A stretch of DNA of 10,448 nucleotides, taken from JAKITW01 sp041598875. GTDB lineage: Bacteria > Desulfobacterota > Desulfobulbia > Desulfobulbales > BM004. The stretch is from positions 1 through 10,448 of the forward strand of contig JBFHXP010000091.1 in assembly GCA_041598875.1 (NCBI GenBank), given 5' to 3'. Under the pieces are notes generated by a model. The model ran no database searches. It was not told the origin of the DNA and saw nothing but the letters and a program-made list of their open reading frames with translations. The translations under genes and the position numbers were made by a program. Of this stretch, positions 1 through 6,341 are shown in pieces. The stretch's first letter is position 1. The number at the start of each line of letters is the position of its first letter.

Positions 1-228
1 GAGTTGGAAGATCCGCTCGCAGCCCGCGGCAAGCAGCCGTTTCATGCAGAGTTCCGGCGAGGTCTGGAGAAAATATTTTCCCGCCTGGACCGGTTCGATA
101 TACGCCTCCGGAGCCACGCAGGGCAGGAGCGCCGGGGTGTCCGTCTCAAGAAAGTCCTGGGCATGAAAAAAGCGGCGGACCGCCTGGATGAAGGTGGCCC
201 GCCGCCTGAGTGAATCAAGGCTGAGCAT
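1..228 (-). CDS. epmA: EF-P--(R)-beta-lysine ligase EpmA (GenX/PoxA/YjeA), N-terminal part, cut by window edge
   Basis: EpmA is a class II lysyl-tRNA-synthetase paralogue that activates (R)-beta-lysine and joins it to the conserved lysine of elongation factor P in the cytoplasm. Only the first 76 residues are in the window and the frame is still open at base 1. Seen: an N-terminal helix with a VRRFFHAQ segment (residues 17-24), then ETDTP (28-32), and LQTSPEL followed by CMKRLLAAGC (54-70) and the start of a RIFQL strand. This is the order found in E. coli EpmA (RRFF, VETP, TSPE, MKRLLVAGC, FQL). The anticodon-binding domain expected of a true LysRS is absent upstream, which separates EpmA from LysS. 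The ATG at 228-226 lies 3 bases after the efp stop, with no separate ribosome site, so the gene is probably translated by coupling to efp. A plain LysRS-like paralogue cannot be fully excluded from 76 residues, but the efp neighbour makes EpmA much the best call. Confidence 0.9.
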   Translation of the reverse strand, partial: MLSLDSLRRRATFIQAVRRFFHAQDFLETDTPALLPCVAPEAYIEPVQAGKYFLQTSPELCMKRLLAAGCERIFQL

Positions 229-231
229 ATT

Positions 232-795
232 TTATTTTTTTACCCGGGTAAGATACTGGCCGGTACGGGTATCGATCTGCAGCACTTCCCCTTCCTCGAT
301 AAAGGGCGGGACCTGAAGTACAAAGCCGGTTTCCACGGTCACCGGTTTTGTGTCGCTGCCCGAGGTGTCTCCCTTGGCCCAGGGATCGGCCCGGATTACC
401 TTGAGGTTGACGGTGTTGGGCAGGGTGACGCCGATCGGGCGATCGTTGAAGAGCAGGATCTGCACCTCCATGTTGTCGATCAGGAAATTGGTGTCATCGC
501 CCATCTGCTCGGCACTGATGGAGATCTGTTCATAGTTGTCAAGGTCCATGAAGAAATATTCGCTGTTCTGGGCGTAGAGAAACTGCATCTTCCGTTCGGC
601 AAGGTCCGGTTTCTCGAACTTGTCATTGGAGCGGAAGGTGCGGTCGAACTGGTTGCCGGTCAGCATATTGCGCAGTTTGGAGCGGTACAGGGCCTGGCCC
701 TTGCCCGGTTTGGCAAACTGAAAATCAACAACTATATAGGGATCCCCGTCGATCTGGATCTTCAGGCCCTTGCGTAAATCGGATGCGGTATACAT
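232..795 (-). CDS. efp: Elongation factor P
   Basis: EF-P binds the ribosome between the P and E sites and relieves stalling at polyproline motifs. The protein has 187 residues, the usual family length (about 185-190). Domain I is the KOW-like N-terminal barrel (about residues 1-62), with the modification loop PGKGQA at 30-35. Lys32 corresponds to Lys34 of E. coli, the residue that receives beta-lysine. Two OB-fold domains follow (about 65-125 and 128-187). The C-terminal family signature is visible around TGFVLQVPPFIEEG, and the end, GQYLTRVKK, is typical. A lysine rather than an arginine at the loop tip agrees with modification by EpmA (next gene, 3 bases downstream) and not rhamnosylation by EarP. 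The ATG at 795-793 has a strong Shine-Dalgarno, AAGGAGAA at 808-801, 5 bases upstream. Very sure of identity; the modification state is inference. Confidence 0.98.
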   Translation of the reverse strand: MYTASDLRKGLKIQIDGDPYIVVDFQFAKPGKGQALYRSKLRNMLTGNQFDRTFRSNDKFEKPDLAERKMQFLYAQNSEYFFMDLDNYEQISISAEQMGDDTNFLIDNMEVQILLFNDRPIGVTLPNTVNLKVIRADPWAKGDTSGSDTKPVTVETGFVLQVPPFIEEGEVLQIDTRTGQYLTRVKK

Positions 796-800
796 GAAAA

Positions 801-808
801 TTCTCCTT
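801..808 (-). promoter_or_regulatory. Shine-Dalgarno of efp
   Basis: Read on the minus strand this is AAGGAGAA, 5 bases before the efp ATG. It is a near-perfect ribosome site, as expected for a highly expressed translation factor, and it fixes the start at 795. Confidence 0.85.
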
Positions 809-890
809 GCTCTCTTCTTTTTCGTTTCTTTCCAGCGTATGTGCCGGTAATTTTAAATTGATGGATCTGCGAAGTTTTATTCCCCGGCAG

Positions 891-909
891 GCCGGTAAAA
901 AAATCCGGC
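891..909 (-). other. Small GC-stem hairpin in the efp leader
   Basis: GCCGG at 891-895 and CCGGC at 905-909 form a perfect 5-bp stem around a 9-base A-rich (plus) or U-rich (minus) loop. A second CCGGC at 884-888 could compete for the same GCCGG arm. If the efp promoter at 924-953 is right, the hairpin lies close to the 5' end of the efp mRNA. It lacks a terminal U-tract after the stem, so it is not an intrinsic terminator. A regulatory role is speculative. Confidence 0.3.
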
Positions 910-923
910 TAAATCGGCGGCTC

Positions 924-953
924 ACTATACTGTTTCTTCTCTCTTTTTCGCAA
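924..953 (-). promoter_or_regulatory. Candidate sigma70-type promoter for efp-epmA
   Basis: On the minus strand, TTGCGA (953-948) is followed after 18 bases by TATAGT (929-924), matching 4/6 and 5/6 of the sigma70 consensus. Transcription would begin near 917, giving a leader of about 120 bases before the efp ATG. It was found by eye only, and other weaker AT-rich boxes exist nearer the gene (around 850-860). Confidence 0.45.
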
Positions 954-999
954 CTCTTTCTCGTCTTGTTGCAGTCCTGGAATCCGGCTGAACCTTTTT

Positions 1000-1028
1000 T
1001 TGAAGTTTCCGTGCCGGTCGGGTATAGA
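1000..1028 (+). promoter_or_regulatory. Candidate sigma70-type promoter for the plus-strand operon
   Basis: TTGAAG at 1000-1005 and TATAGA at 1023-1028 are separated by exactly 17 bases, matching 4/6 and 5/6 of the consensus. The start site would be near 1035, about 40 bases before the ATG at 1078. It would drive the DUF4139 gene and probably the five genes behind it. Its position also argues against the longer reading frame that begins at 1000. Confidence 0.55.
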
Positions 1029-1065
1029 TAGGTGTCCGAAGTCGGAGGTAAGTGAAAAACGAGCT

Positions 1066-1072
1066 GGAGGAG
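1066..1072 (+). promoter_or_regulatory. Shine-Dalgarno of the DUF4139 gene
   Basis: GGAGGAG lies 5 bases before the ATG at 1078. This strong site selects 1078 as the start over the in-frame ATG at 1000, and it places the hydrophobic signal peptide at the very N-terminus. Confidence 0.8.
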
Positions 1073-1077
1073 ATGGT

Positions 1078-2526
1078 ATGAGATGTGCGGGAATCGGGGT
1101 GATGCTGCTTCTGGTATTCTGTCTGTTCCTCGTCGGCCCGGTGTTTGTCGAAGGTGGAGAAAAGGTCAGCACCCTGGCCGATCAGACCAGAGTCAACGTG
1201 ACGATCTACAACGAAAACCTCGCCCTGGTCAAGGATGTGCGGACCATTGCCCTGCCGCCGGGGATCAACCGGCTCGCCTTTCGCGAGGTGAGCGCGAAAT
1301 TGCGACCGGAAACCGCGCTCATGCGCAGTATAAGCAACCCGGACTCCTTGGCGGTCCTGGAGCAGAATTTTGATTTTGATCTCCTTACCCCGGAAAAGCT
1401 TCTGGAAAAATATGTCGGCCGCCGGGTGGAGATCGTGAAAACCCATCCCACCACCGGAGAAGAGACCACTGTCGCCGCCCAGGTACTGAGCGCCAATAAC
1501 GGGGTGGTGCTCCGGGTCGGCAACCGGATTGAGACCGGGGTCCCGGGCCGGCTGATCTTTCCCGACGTGCCGGAGACCCTGCGTGACCGGCCCACCCTGG
1601 TCATGGAGGTCGACTCCGGTTCCGGAGCCGGCCAGGAGGTTGAGCTGAGTTATCTCACCGGCGGCCTTGCCTGGAAGGCGGATTATGTCGCCGCCCTGGC
1701 CGATGACGAAAAGAATCTCGATATCAACGGCTGGGTCACCCTCACCAATACCAGCGGCACCTCGTTTCCCGAGGCCCGGCTCCAGCTCATGGCCGGTGAT
1801 GTCAATCAGGTGCGGCCGGAGCGGATGGAGATGTTCCAGACCATGGAGAACCGGATGATGAGGGCCGCCGCCGCTCCGGCCATGGCCGAGGAAAGCCTTT
1901 TTGAGTACCATCTCTATACCCTGGGGCGGCCAACCACCATCCGTGAAAATCAGACCAAACAGGTCGCCCTGCTCCAGGCGGCCGGAGTCTCCTGCACCAA
2001 GGAGTATCTCCTGCGCGGCCAGGAGCATTATTATCAGGACCGTTCCGACGGCGCAACCGACAGGCACAAGATCGGGGTCTTTCTTCACTTTAAAAATTCG
2101 CAGGCAGAGCATCTCGGCATGCCCCTGCCCAGGGGAGTGGTCCGGGTCTATAAGAAGGACAGCCAGGGCAATGTCCAGTTCGTGGGTGAGGACCGCATCG
2201 ATCACACCCCGGAGAACGAAAAGGTGCGTCTGAAACTGGGCGATGCCTTTGACGTGACCGCGGAACGTACCCAGACCGATTTCAGTAAGCTCTCGGGGTT
2301 CGGCCGTTATGATTACGTGTTTGAATCGAGTTTCGCGATCGTGATCAAGAATGCGAAACAGGAGGCGGTTACTGTCAGGGTGATGGAGCCGATGCCCGGT
2401 GACTGGGAGGTGCTTTCCGAAAGCCACCCCCATGTCAAGGAATCCGCCCGCGAGGCGGCATGGCTGGTGGAGGTTCCTGCCAAGGGGCAATCCACCCTTT
2501 CCTATCGGATGAGGGTCCGGTATTAG
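1078..2526 (+). CDS. DUF4139 domain-containing exported protein, function unknown
   Basis: A 482-residue protein with a signal peptide: a basic start (MRCAGIG), then a hydrophobic core rich in L, V and F up to about residue 20, with likely cleavage near 25-28. It should be periplasmic or surface-exposed; I see no lipobox and no other membrane segment. The mature part begins with VNVTIYNENLALVKDVR and continues with PPGINRLAF, LEQNFDFDLLTPEKLLEKYVG and a PGRLIFPDVPE stretch. This is the pattern of DUF4139 proteins (beta-rich; annotated in many proteobacteria with no known reaction). SYLTGGLAWKADYVA (about 188-202) followed by a WVTLTNTSG strand is the most typical part of the domain. An alanine- and methionine-rich loop (about 256-272) probably separates sub-domains. 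The C-terminus is further beta-strands ending LSYRMRVRY. The gene leads the operon and is preceded by a good promoter and ribosome site. Family assignment is from recognition; no function is claimed. Confidence 0.85.
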   Translation: MRCAGIGVMLLLVFCLFLVGPVFVEGGEKVSTLADQTRVNVTIYNENLALVKDVRTIALPPGINRLAFREVSAKLRPETALMRSISNPDSLAVLEQNFDFDLLTPEKLLEKYVGRRVEIVKTHPTTGEETTVAAQVLSANNGVVLRVGNRIETGVPGRLIFPDVPETLRDRPTLVMEVDSGSGAGQEVELSYLTGGLAWKADYVAALADDEKNLDINGWVTLTNTSGTSFPEARLQLMAGDVNQVRPERMEMFQTMENRMMRAAAAPAMAEESLFEYHLYTLGRPTTIRENQTKQVALLQAAGVSCTKEYLLRGQEHYYQDRSDGATDRHKIGVFLHFKNSQAEHLGMPLPRGVVRVYKKDSQGNVQFVGEDRIDHTPENEKVRLKLGDAFDVTAERTQTDFSKLSGFGRYDYVFESSFAIVIKNAKQEAVTVRVMEPMPGDWEVLSESHPHVKESAREAAWLVEVPAKGQSTLSYRMRVRY

Positions 2527-2555
2527 AGTTCCGCCGGGAACAGACCGTTTTGAAC

Positions 2556-3071
2556 ATGGCCACCGAACACAGGGAAAACACATGGGTCATCGGCGTGCTT
2601 TCAGACACCCACCTGTCTGTGACCAGCGAGCGGTATCAGCAAACCGCCCGGGAGCAGTTTGCCGCGGCCGACATTATCCTCCATGCCGGTGACCTGACCG
2701 ATCTTTCGGTGCTGGAGGTCTTTGCCGGCAAGAAGGTCTTTGCGGTATGCGGCAATATGTGTTCCATGGCCACCGCCAGGGTGCTGCCGGCAAGCAGGAT
2801 AATCGAGGTCAACGGTTTTCGCATCGGCCTCTGCCACGGCGCCGGGGCCTACCACAACATCGAGGAGCGCCTCTGGGACATGTTTGCCCCCATTGACTGC
2901 ATTGTTTACGGCCACACCCACCAGCCGGTCTGCCACCGGCGCGGGCCGGTGCTTTTTGTCAATCCCGGCAGCTTTTTCCCCACCGGCCGGCGCGGCGCTC
3001 CGGGTACCTGCGCGATGATCACGGTGGGCAGAACACTGACCGCTGCCATCCATGAGGTGGAAGAAAAATGA
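2556..3071 (+). CDS. YfcE/MJ0936-family metallophosphoesterase
   Basis: A small (171 residues) cytoplasmic calcineurin-like phosphoesterase of the YfcE/MJ0936 type, which uses two metal ions to hydrolyse phosphodiesters in vitro; the natural substrate of most members is unknown. Metal-site motifs are all present in order: SDTH (D17, H19), GDLTD (D46), GN (N67), H94 in CHG, and GHTH (H120, H122). The NPGS turn typical of the family follows. One oddity: after GN the family usually reads CD, but here it reads MCS. The start is taken as ATG 2556, 29 bases after the previous stop. It lacks a clear Shine-Dalgarno; a TTG at 2550 is possible. An in-frame ATG at 2460 would add 32 residues that do not resemble the family and lie inside the upstream gene. 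The stop overlaps the next gene's start (ATGA at 3068-3071), so the two are very likely translationally coupled. Confidence 0.92.
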   Translation: MATEHRENTWVIGVLSDTHLSVTSERYQQTAREQFAAADIILHAGDLTDLSVLEVFAGKKVFAVCGNMCSMATARVLPASRIIEVNGFRIGLCHGAGAYHNIEERLWDMFAPIDCIVYGHTHQPVCHRRGPVLFVNPGSFFPTGRRGAPGTCAMITVGRTLTAAIHEVEEK

Positions 3072-3574
3072 AAACACTGTGGACCCCGTGGCGGATGGAG
3101 TATATAGAGGGCCGGGAAGGGCGGACTGGGACCGGGGACGGCTGCATCTTTGAAAAGGGGGTGGGCGCGCCCCATGACCGTGACGGGCTGGTGCTTTTCC
3201 GTGATGATCTGGCGGTGGTTCTGATGAACCGGTTTCCCTATGCCAATGGGCATCTTCTTGTGGCCCCGGCCAGCCATGTGCCGGATCCCGGCGACCTGTC
3301 GGATGCGGAGATGCTGGCAGTGATGAACTGGGTGCGGGCCGGGGTGGAGATCTTGAGGAAAACAGTGCGCCCGGACGGCTTCAATGTCGGCCTCAACCTT
3401 GGCGAAACCGCCGGGGCCGGACTGGCGGAACACCTCCATTTTCATGTGGTGCCCCGCTGGGCCGGTGACCATAATTTCATGACCGTGCTCGCCGAAGTAC
3501 GCACCGTGCCGGAGCATATTCTCGCAACCTACGACCGGCTGCTCCCCCTGTTTCAGGAGCGCGGGCAACGGTGA
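3068..3574 (+). CDS. HIT-family protein, probable Ap4A hydrolase/phosphorylase type
   Basis: Histidine-triad proteins cleave nucleotide phosphate bonds; this subgroup is usually annotated as acting on diadenosine polyphosphates such as Ap4A. The protein has 168 residues. Seen: the subgroup start LWTPWRMEYIEG (4-15), then MNRFPYANGHLLVAP (53-67), GFNVGLNLGETAGAG (104-118) and the histidine triad H122-L-H124-F-H126-VVPRW. By family knowledge the middle histidine, H124, is the nucleophile that forms the nucleotidyl intermediate. The end, with FMTVLAEVRTVPEHILATYDRL, is also subgroup-typical. The N-terminal zinc motif usually seen as CIFC reads C26-I-F-E29, so one cysteine is missing. Start ATG overlaps the phosphoesterase stop by four bases and has GAGGTGG at 3054-3060, 7 bases upstream. 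The pairing of two phosphoester enzymes by overlap suggests linked expression. The exact substrate is inferred. Confidence 0.92.
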   Translation: MKTLWTPWRMEYIEGREGRTGTGDGCIFEKGVGAPHDRDGLVLFRDDLAVVLMNRFPYANGHLLVAPASHVPDPGDLSDAEMLAVMNWVRAGVEILRKTVRPDGFNVGLNLGETAGAGLAEHLHFHVVPRWAGDHNFMTVLAEVRTVPEHILATYDRLLPLFQERGQR

Positions 3575-3618
3575 ATCATCAATAACTCAACAAGGCAACA
3601 GCCTCTGACAGCAAGAAA

Positions 3619-6303
3619 ATGACAGATACCGGTTCCCTGAAGATCACCCCCATGCTCCAGCAGTATATGGAGATCAAGAGTCAGTATGAGGATGCCCTGC
3701 TTTTTTACCGGATGGGCGATTTCTACGAGATGTTCTTCAACGATGCCGAGGTCGCCTCCAGGACACTGGGCATCACCCTTACCTCCCGCAGCAACAAGAA
3801 TGATGCCAACAAGATCCCGATGTGCGGGGTGCCCTATCATGCCGCTGCTTCGTATCTTGCCAAACTGGTCAAGGCCGGGTTCCGGGTGGCGATCTGCGAG
3901 CAGATGGAAGACCCCGGCGATGTCAAGGGTGGCAGGATAGTCAGGCGGGAGGTTGTCCGGGTGGTGACCCCAGGATTGACCACCGAGGAGCAGCTTCTTG
4001 ACACCAAGAGCAATCGCTACCTGGCTGCGGTGGCTGGTGAGCCCTTGAAAAAAGGCGAGAATCAGTCCGCTCCCCGCTACGGCCTGAGCCTGGTCGATAT
4101 CACCACCGGTGAATTTTTTGTAACCGAATGCGCGGACCGGGAGGCGCTGGTTGATGAACTGGCCCGCCTTGCGCCCGCGGAAATACTCTTTGATGAAGGG
4201 GAAGAGGCGGAGAATGCAAAGCTCGGCGAGATTCTGAAAACCCTGCTGGCCGAGATCTGCATCACCATCCGGCCGGCCCACACCTTTTATCCGGAAAGCG
4301 CCCGCGATACCCTGCTCGGTCATTTCCAGACAATGAGCCTGGCCGGGTTCGGCTGTGAGGATCTGCCTCTTGGCATCTCCGCGGCCGGCGCCCTGCTGGA
4401 ATATCTTCGCGAGACCCAGAAGACCGAGCTGTCCCATATCGAGAAACTGGTCCCCCTTGATCTTCAGGATGTGCTCCTGGTGGACGATTCCTCCCGTCGC
4501 AACCTGGAACTGGTCCAGACCCTTATCGGCGGCAAGCGCGAGGGTTCGCTCCTCGCCGCCCTGGACCGGAGCTGCACCCCCATGGGGGCGAGGTTGTTGA
4601 AGCGCAGCCTTCTCTTCCCCCTGCGGGACCCGGAGCGGATCAACCGCCGCCTTGACGCGGTTGAGTTCTTTGTCAGGACACCTGATTATCGCGAGGCGCT
4701 CCGCAGCATCCTTGCCCGGGTCTATGACCTGGAGCGCTTGAACAGTCGGGTCGTGCTGGCCAGCGCCAATGGGCGGGATCTGACAGCGCTGAAGATATCA
4801 CTCGGTGAATTGCCCCGGATCAGGGATCTGCTGGCATCAATCGACACCGGGATTCTCCACGAAATCGGCGTGGATCTTGACCTGCTCGAAGATGTCCGCG
4901 ATCTTCTGGAAAGGGGCGTCCGTGAGGACGCGGGCGTCACCCTGCGTGACGGCAAGCTGATCCGAACCGGGTATAACGGGGAGCTTGATGAACTGCACTC
5001 GATCCTCCGTGACGGCAGGCAGATGATTCTTGACCTGGAGGCGCGGGAGCGGGAGAAATCCGGGATCAGCAACCTCAAGGTCGGCTATAATAAGGTATTC
5101 GGCTATTTTTTTGAGGTGAGTCGCGGCCGGCTCGATAATGTGCCGGATTATTTTATCCGCAAGCAGACCCTGGTCAATGCCGAGCGTTTTATCACCCCGG
5201 AGCTGAAGGAGTTTGAAGACAAGGTGGTCGGCGCCCAGGACCGGCAACTGGAGCTTGAGTACCAGCTGTTTGTGGAAATCCGCGCCATGGTCGCCCGGGA
5301 GAGCGCCAGGGTTCTCGGGACCGCCGCCCGCATTGCCCGGCTCGATTTTTTCCTCTGCCTGGCCGAGACCGCGGTACGGGCCCGTTACGTGCGGCCCGAG
5401 GTCAACAACGGCGAGGCGATTACCATCAGCGAGGGCCGGCATCCGGTGATTGAGCAGGCCCTGCCTGCCGGTCGTTTCGTGCCCAACGATATCCATCTCG
5501 ACCAGGAGAGTGAGGAGGTCCTTATTATCACCGGGCCGAACATGGCGGGCAAATCAACGGTTCTCCGGCAGACCGCGCTTATTGTGCTCATGGCCCAGAT
5601 GGGGGGATTCGTGCCGGCTGCCCGGGCGGTAATCGGGGTGGTCGACCGGATATTCACCCGGGTCGGGGCGATGGACGATCTTCGTCGCGGCCAGTCCACC
5701 TTTATGGTCGAGATGAGTGAGACCGCGAACATCCTCAACAATGCCACGGAAAAGAGCCTGGTTATTCTCGATGAGATCGGTCGGGGGACGTCTACCTTTG
5801 ACGGGCTGTCCATTGCCTGGGCCGTGGCCGAGGATCTGGTCGAAAAGAATGGCCGCGGGGTCAAAACCATGTTCGCCACCCATTATCATGAACTGACCGA
5901 GCTCGCCTTGACCCGGCAAAGGGTGAAAAATTACAATATTGCGGTGCGGGAATGGAACGATTCCATTATTTTCTTGCATAAACTGATGAGAGGTGGCACC
6001 AACCGCAGTTATGGAATCCAGGTGGCCGGTCTGGCCGGGGTTCCGGCCAGGGTGGTCGGCCGGGCCCGGGAGATTCTCAAGAATATCGAGAGCGGTGAAT
6101 TTACCAGGGAAGGCGAGCCGCGGATTGCGGCAACAAAAGCCCTGGCCCGTGATCCGGAGAAAAAAAGGGGGCCGAGTCAGTTATCACTTTTTGCGCCGCC
6201 CGTTGAACCGGATCCCATCCGGCAGAGGCTTGAGAAAATCGACCCCAACAGTTTTTCTCCTCTGGAGGCCCTGTCTTTGCTTTATGAATTGAAAAAGATG
6301 TGA
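3619..6303 (+). CDS. mutS: DNA mismatch repair protein MutS
   Basis: MutS recognises base mismatches and small loops as a dimer and, with ATP, recruits MutL to start repair. The 894-residue length is slightly longer than E. coli MutS (853). Seen in order: the mismatch-reading loop GDFYEMF (F35 and E37 are the stacking phenylalanine and contact glutamate); connector and core/lever domains (about 130-590) including YNKVFGYFFEVSR; the ATPase domain with Walker A GPNMAGKST (639-647), the signature DDLRRGQSTFMVEM, and Walker B LDEIGRGTS (717-725, D718-E719), followed by FATHYHEL. The tail carries QLSLF at 854-858, a canonical beta-clamp-binding pentapeptide, and ends with the tetramerisation-type helix SPLEALSLLYELKKM. 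It is 44 bases after the HIT gene, with only a poor ribosome site before ATG 3619. All key residues are present, so this is a working MutS1, not a MutS2. Confidence 0.99.
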   Translation: MTDTGSLKITPMLQQYMEIKSQYEDALLFYRMGDFYEMFFNDAEVASRTLGITLTSRSNKNDANKIPMCGVPYHAAASYLAKLVKAGFRVAICEQMEDPGDVKGGRIVRREVVRVVTPGLTTEEQLLDTKSNRYLAAVAGEPLKKGENQSAPRYGLSLVDITTGEFFVTECADREALVDELARLAPAEILFDEGEEAENAKLGEILKTLLAEICITIRPAHTFYPESARDTLLGHFQTMSLAGFGCEDLPLGISAAGALLEYLRETQKTELSHIEKLVPLDLQDVLLVDDSSRRNLELVQTLIGGKREGSLLAALDRSCTPMGARLLKRSLLFPLRDPERINRRLDAVEFFVRTPDYREALRSILARVYDLERLNSRVVLASANGRDLTALKISLGELPRIRDLLASIDTGILHEIGVDLDLLEDVRDLLERGVREDAGVTLRDGKLIRTGYNGELDELHSILRDGRQMILDLEAREREKSGISNLKVGYNKVFGYFFEVSRGRLDNVPDYFIRKQTLVNAERFITPELKEFEDKVVGAQDRQLELEYQLFVEIRAMVARESARVLGTAARIARLDFFLCLAETAVRARYVRPEVNNGEAITISEGRHPVIEQALPAGRFVPNDIHLDQESEEVLIITGPNMAGKSTVLRQTALIVLMAQMGGFVPAARAVIGVVDRIFTRVGAMDDLRRGQSTFMVEMSETANILNNATEKSLVILDEIGRGTSTFDGLSIAWAVAEDLVEKNGRGVKTMFATHYHELTELALTRQRVKNYNIAVREWNDSIIFLHKLMRGGTNRSYGIQVAGLAGVPARVVGRAREILKNIESGEFTREGEPRIAATKALARDPEKKRGPSQLSLFAPPVEPDPIRQRLEKIDPNSFSPLEALSLLYELKKM

Positions 6304-6341
6304 TATTATCCGTCTATTAACCTTGACGGTGCCACGACATT

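Noticed and set aside
807..1031. Possible small gene (74 codons, plus strand) in the divergent intergenic region
   Set aside because: No ribosome site, composition typical of random non-coding sequence, and it crosses both candidate promoters.
1000..1077. Longer N-terminus for the DUF4139 protein starting at ATG 1000
   Set aside because: It would put 26 mostly polar residues before the signal peptide, overlaps the candidate promoter, and lacks a Shine-Dalgarno, while ATG 1078 has a strong one.
2460..2555. Longer N-terminus for the metallophosphoesterase starting at ATG 2460
   Set aside because: The extra 32 residues lie mostly inside the upstream gene and do not resemble the family; the catalytic domain starts right after ATG 2556.
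925..2583. Long open frame on the minus strand (552 codons) across the DUF4139 gene
   Set aside because: It is the antisense shadow of a well-recognised gene with a signal peptide and good ribosome site. The translation is rich in His, Gly and Pro with no family resemblance, as expected from GC-rich coding sequence.
3593..3604. AGGC-AACA-GCCT hairpin between the HIT gene and mutS as a terminator
   Set aside because: Only a 4-bp stem and no following T-run; it would not stop transcription into mutS.
3553..4437. Minus-strand open frame of 294 codons over the 5' end of mutS
   Set aside because: Antisense to mutS, which is intact and unmistakable; no ribosome site and no family resemblance.
6323..6328. 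TTGACG before the amidase gene as a -35 box
   Set aside because: No acceptable -10 sequence 16-19 bases downstream; the position would also fall inside the coding start.
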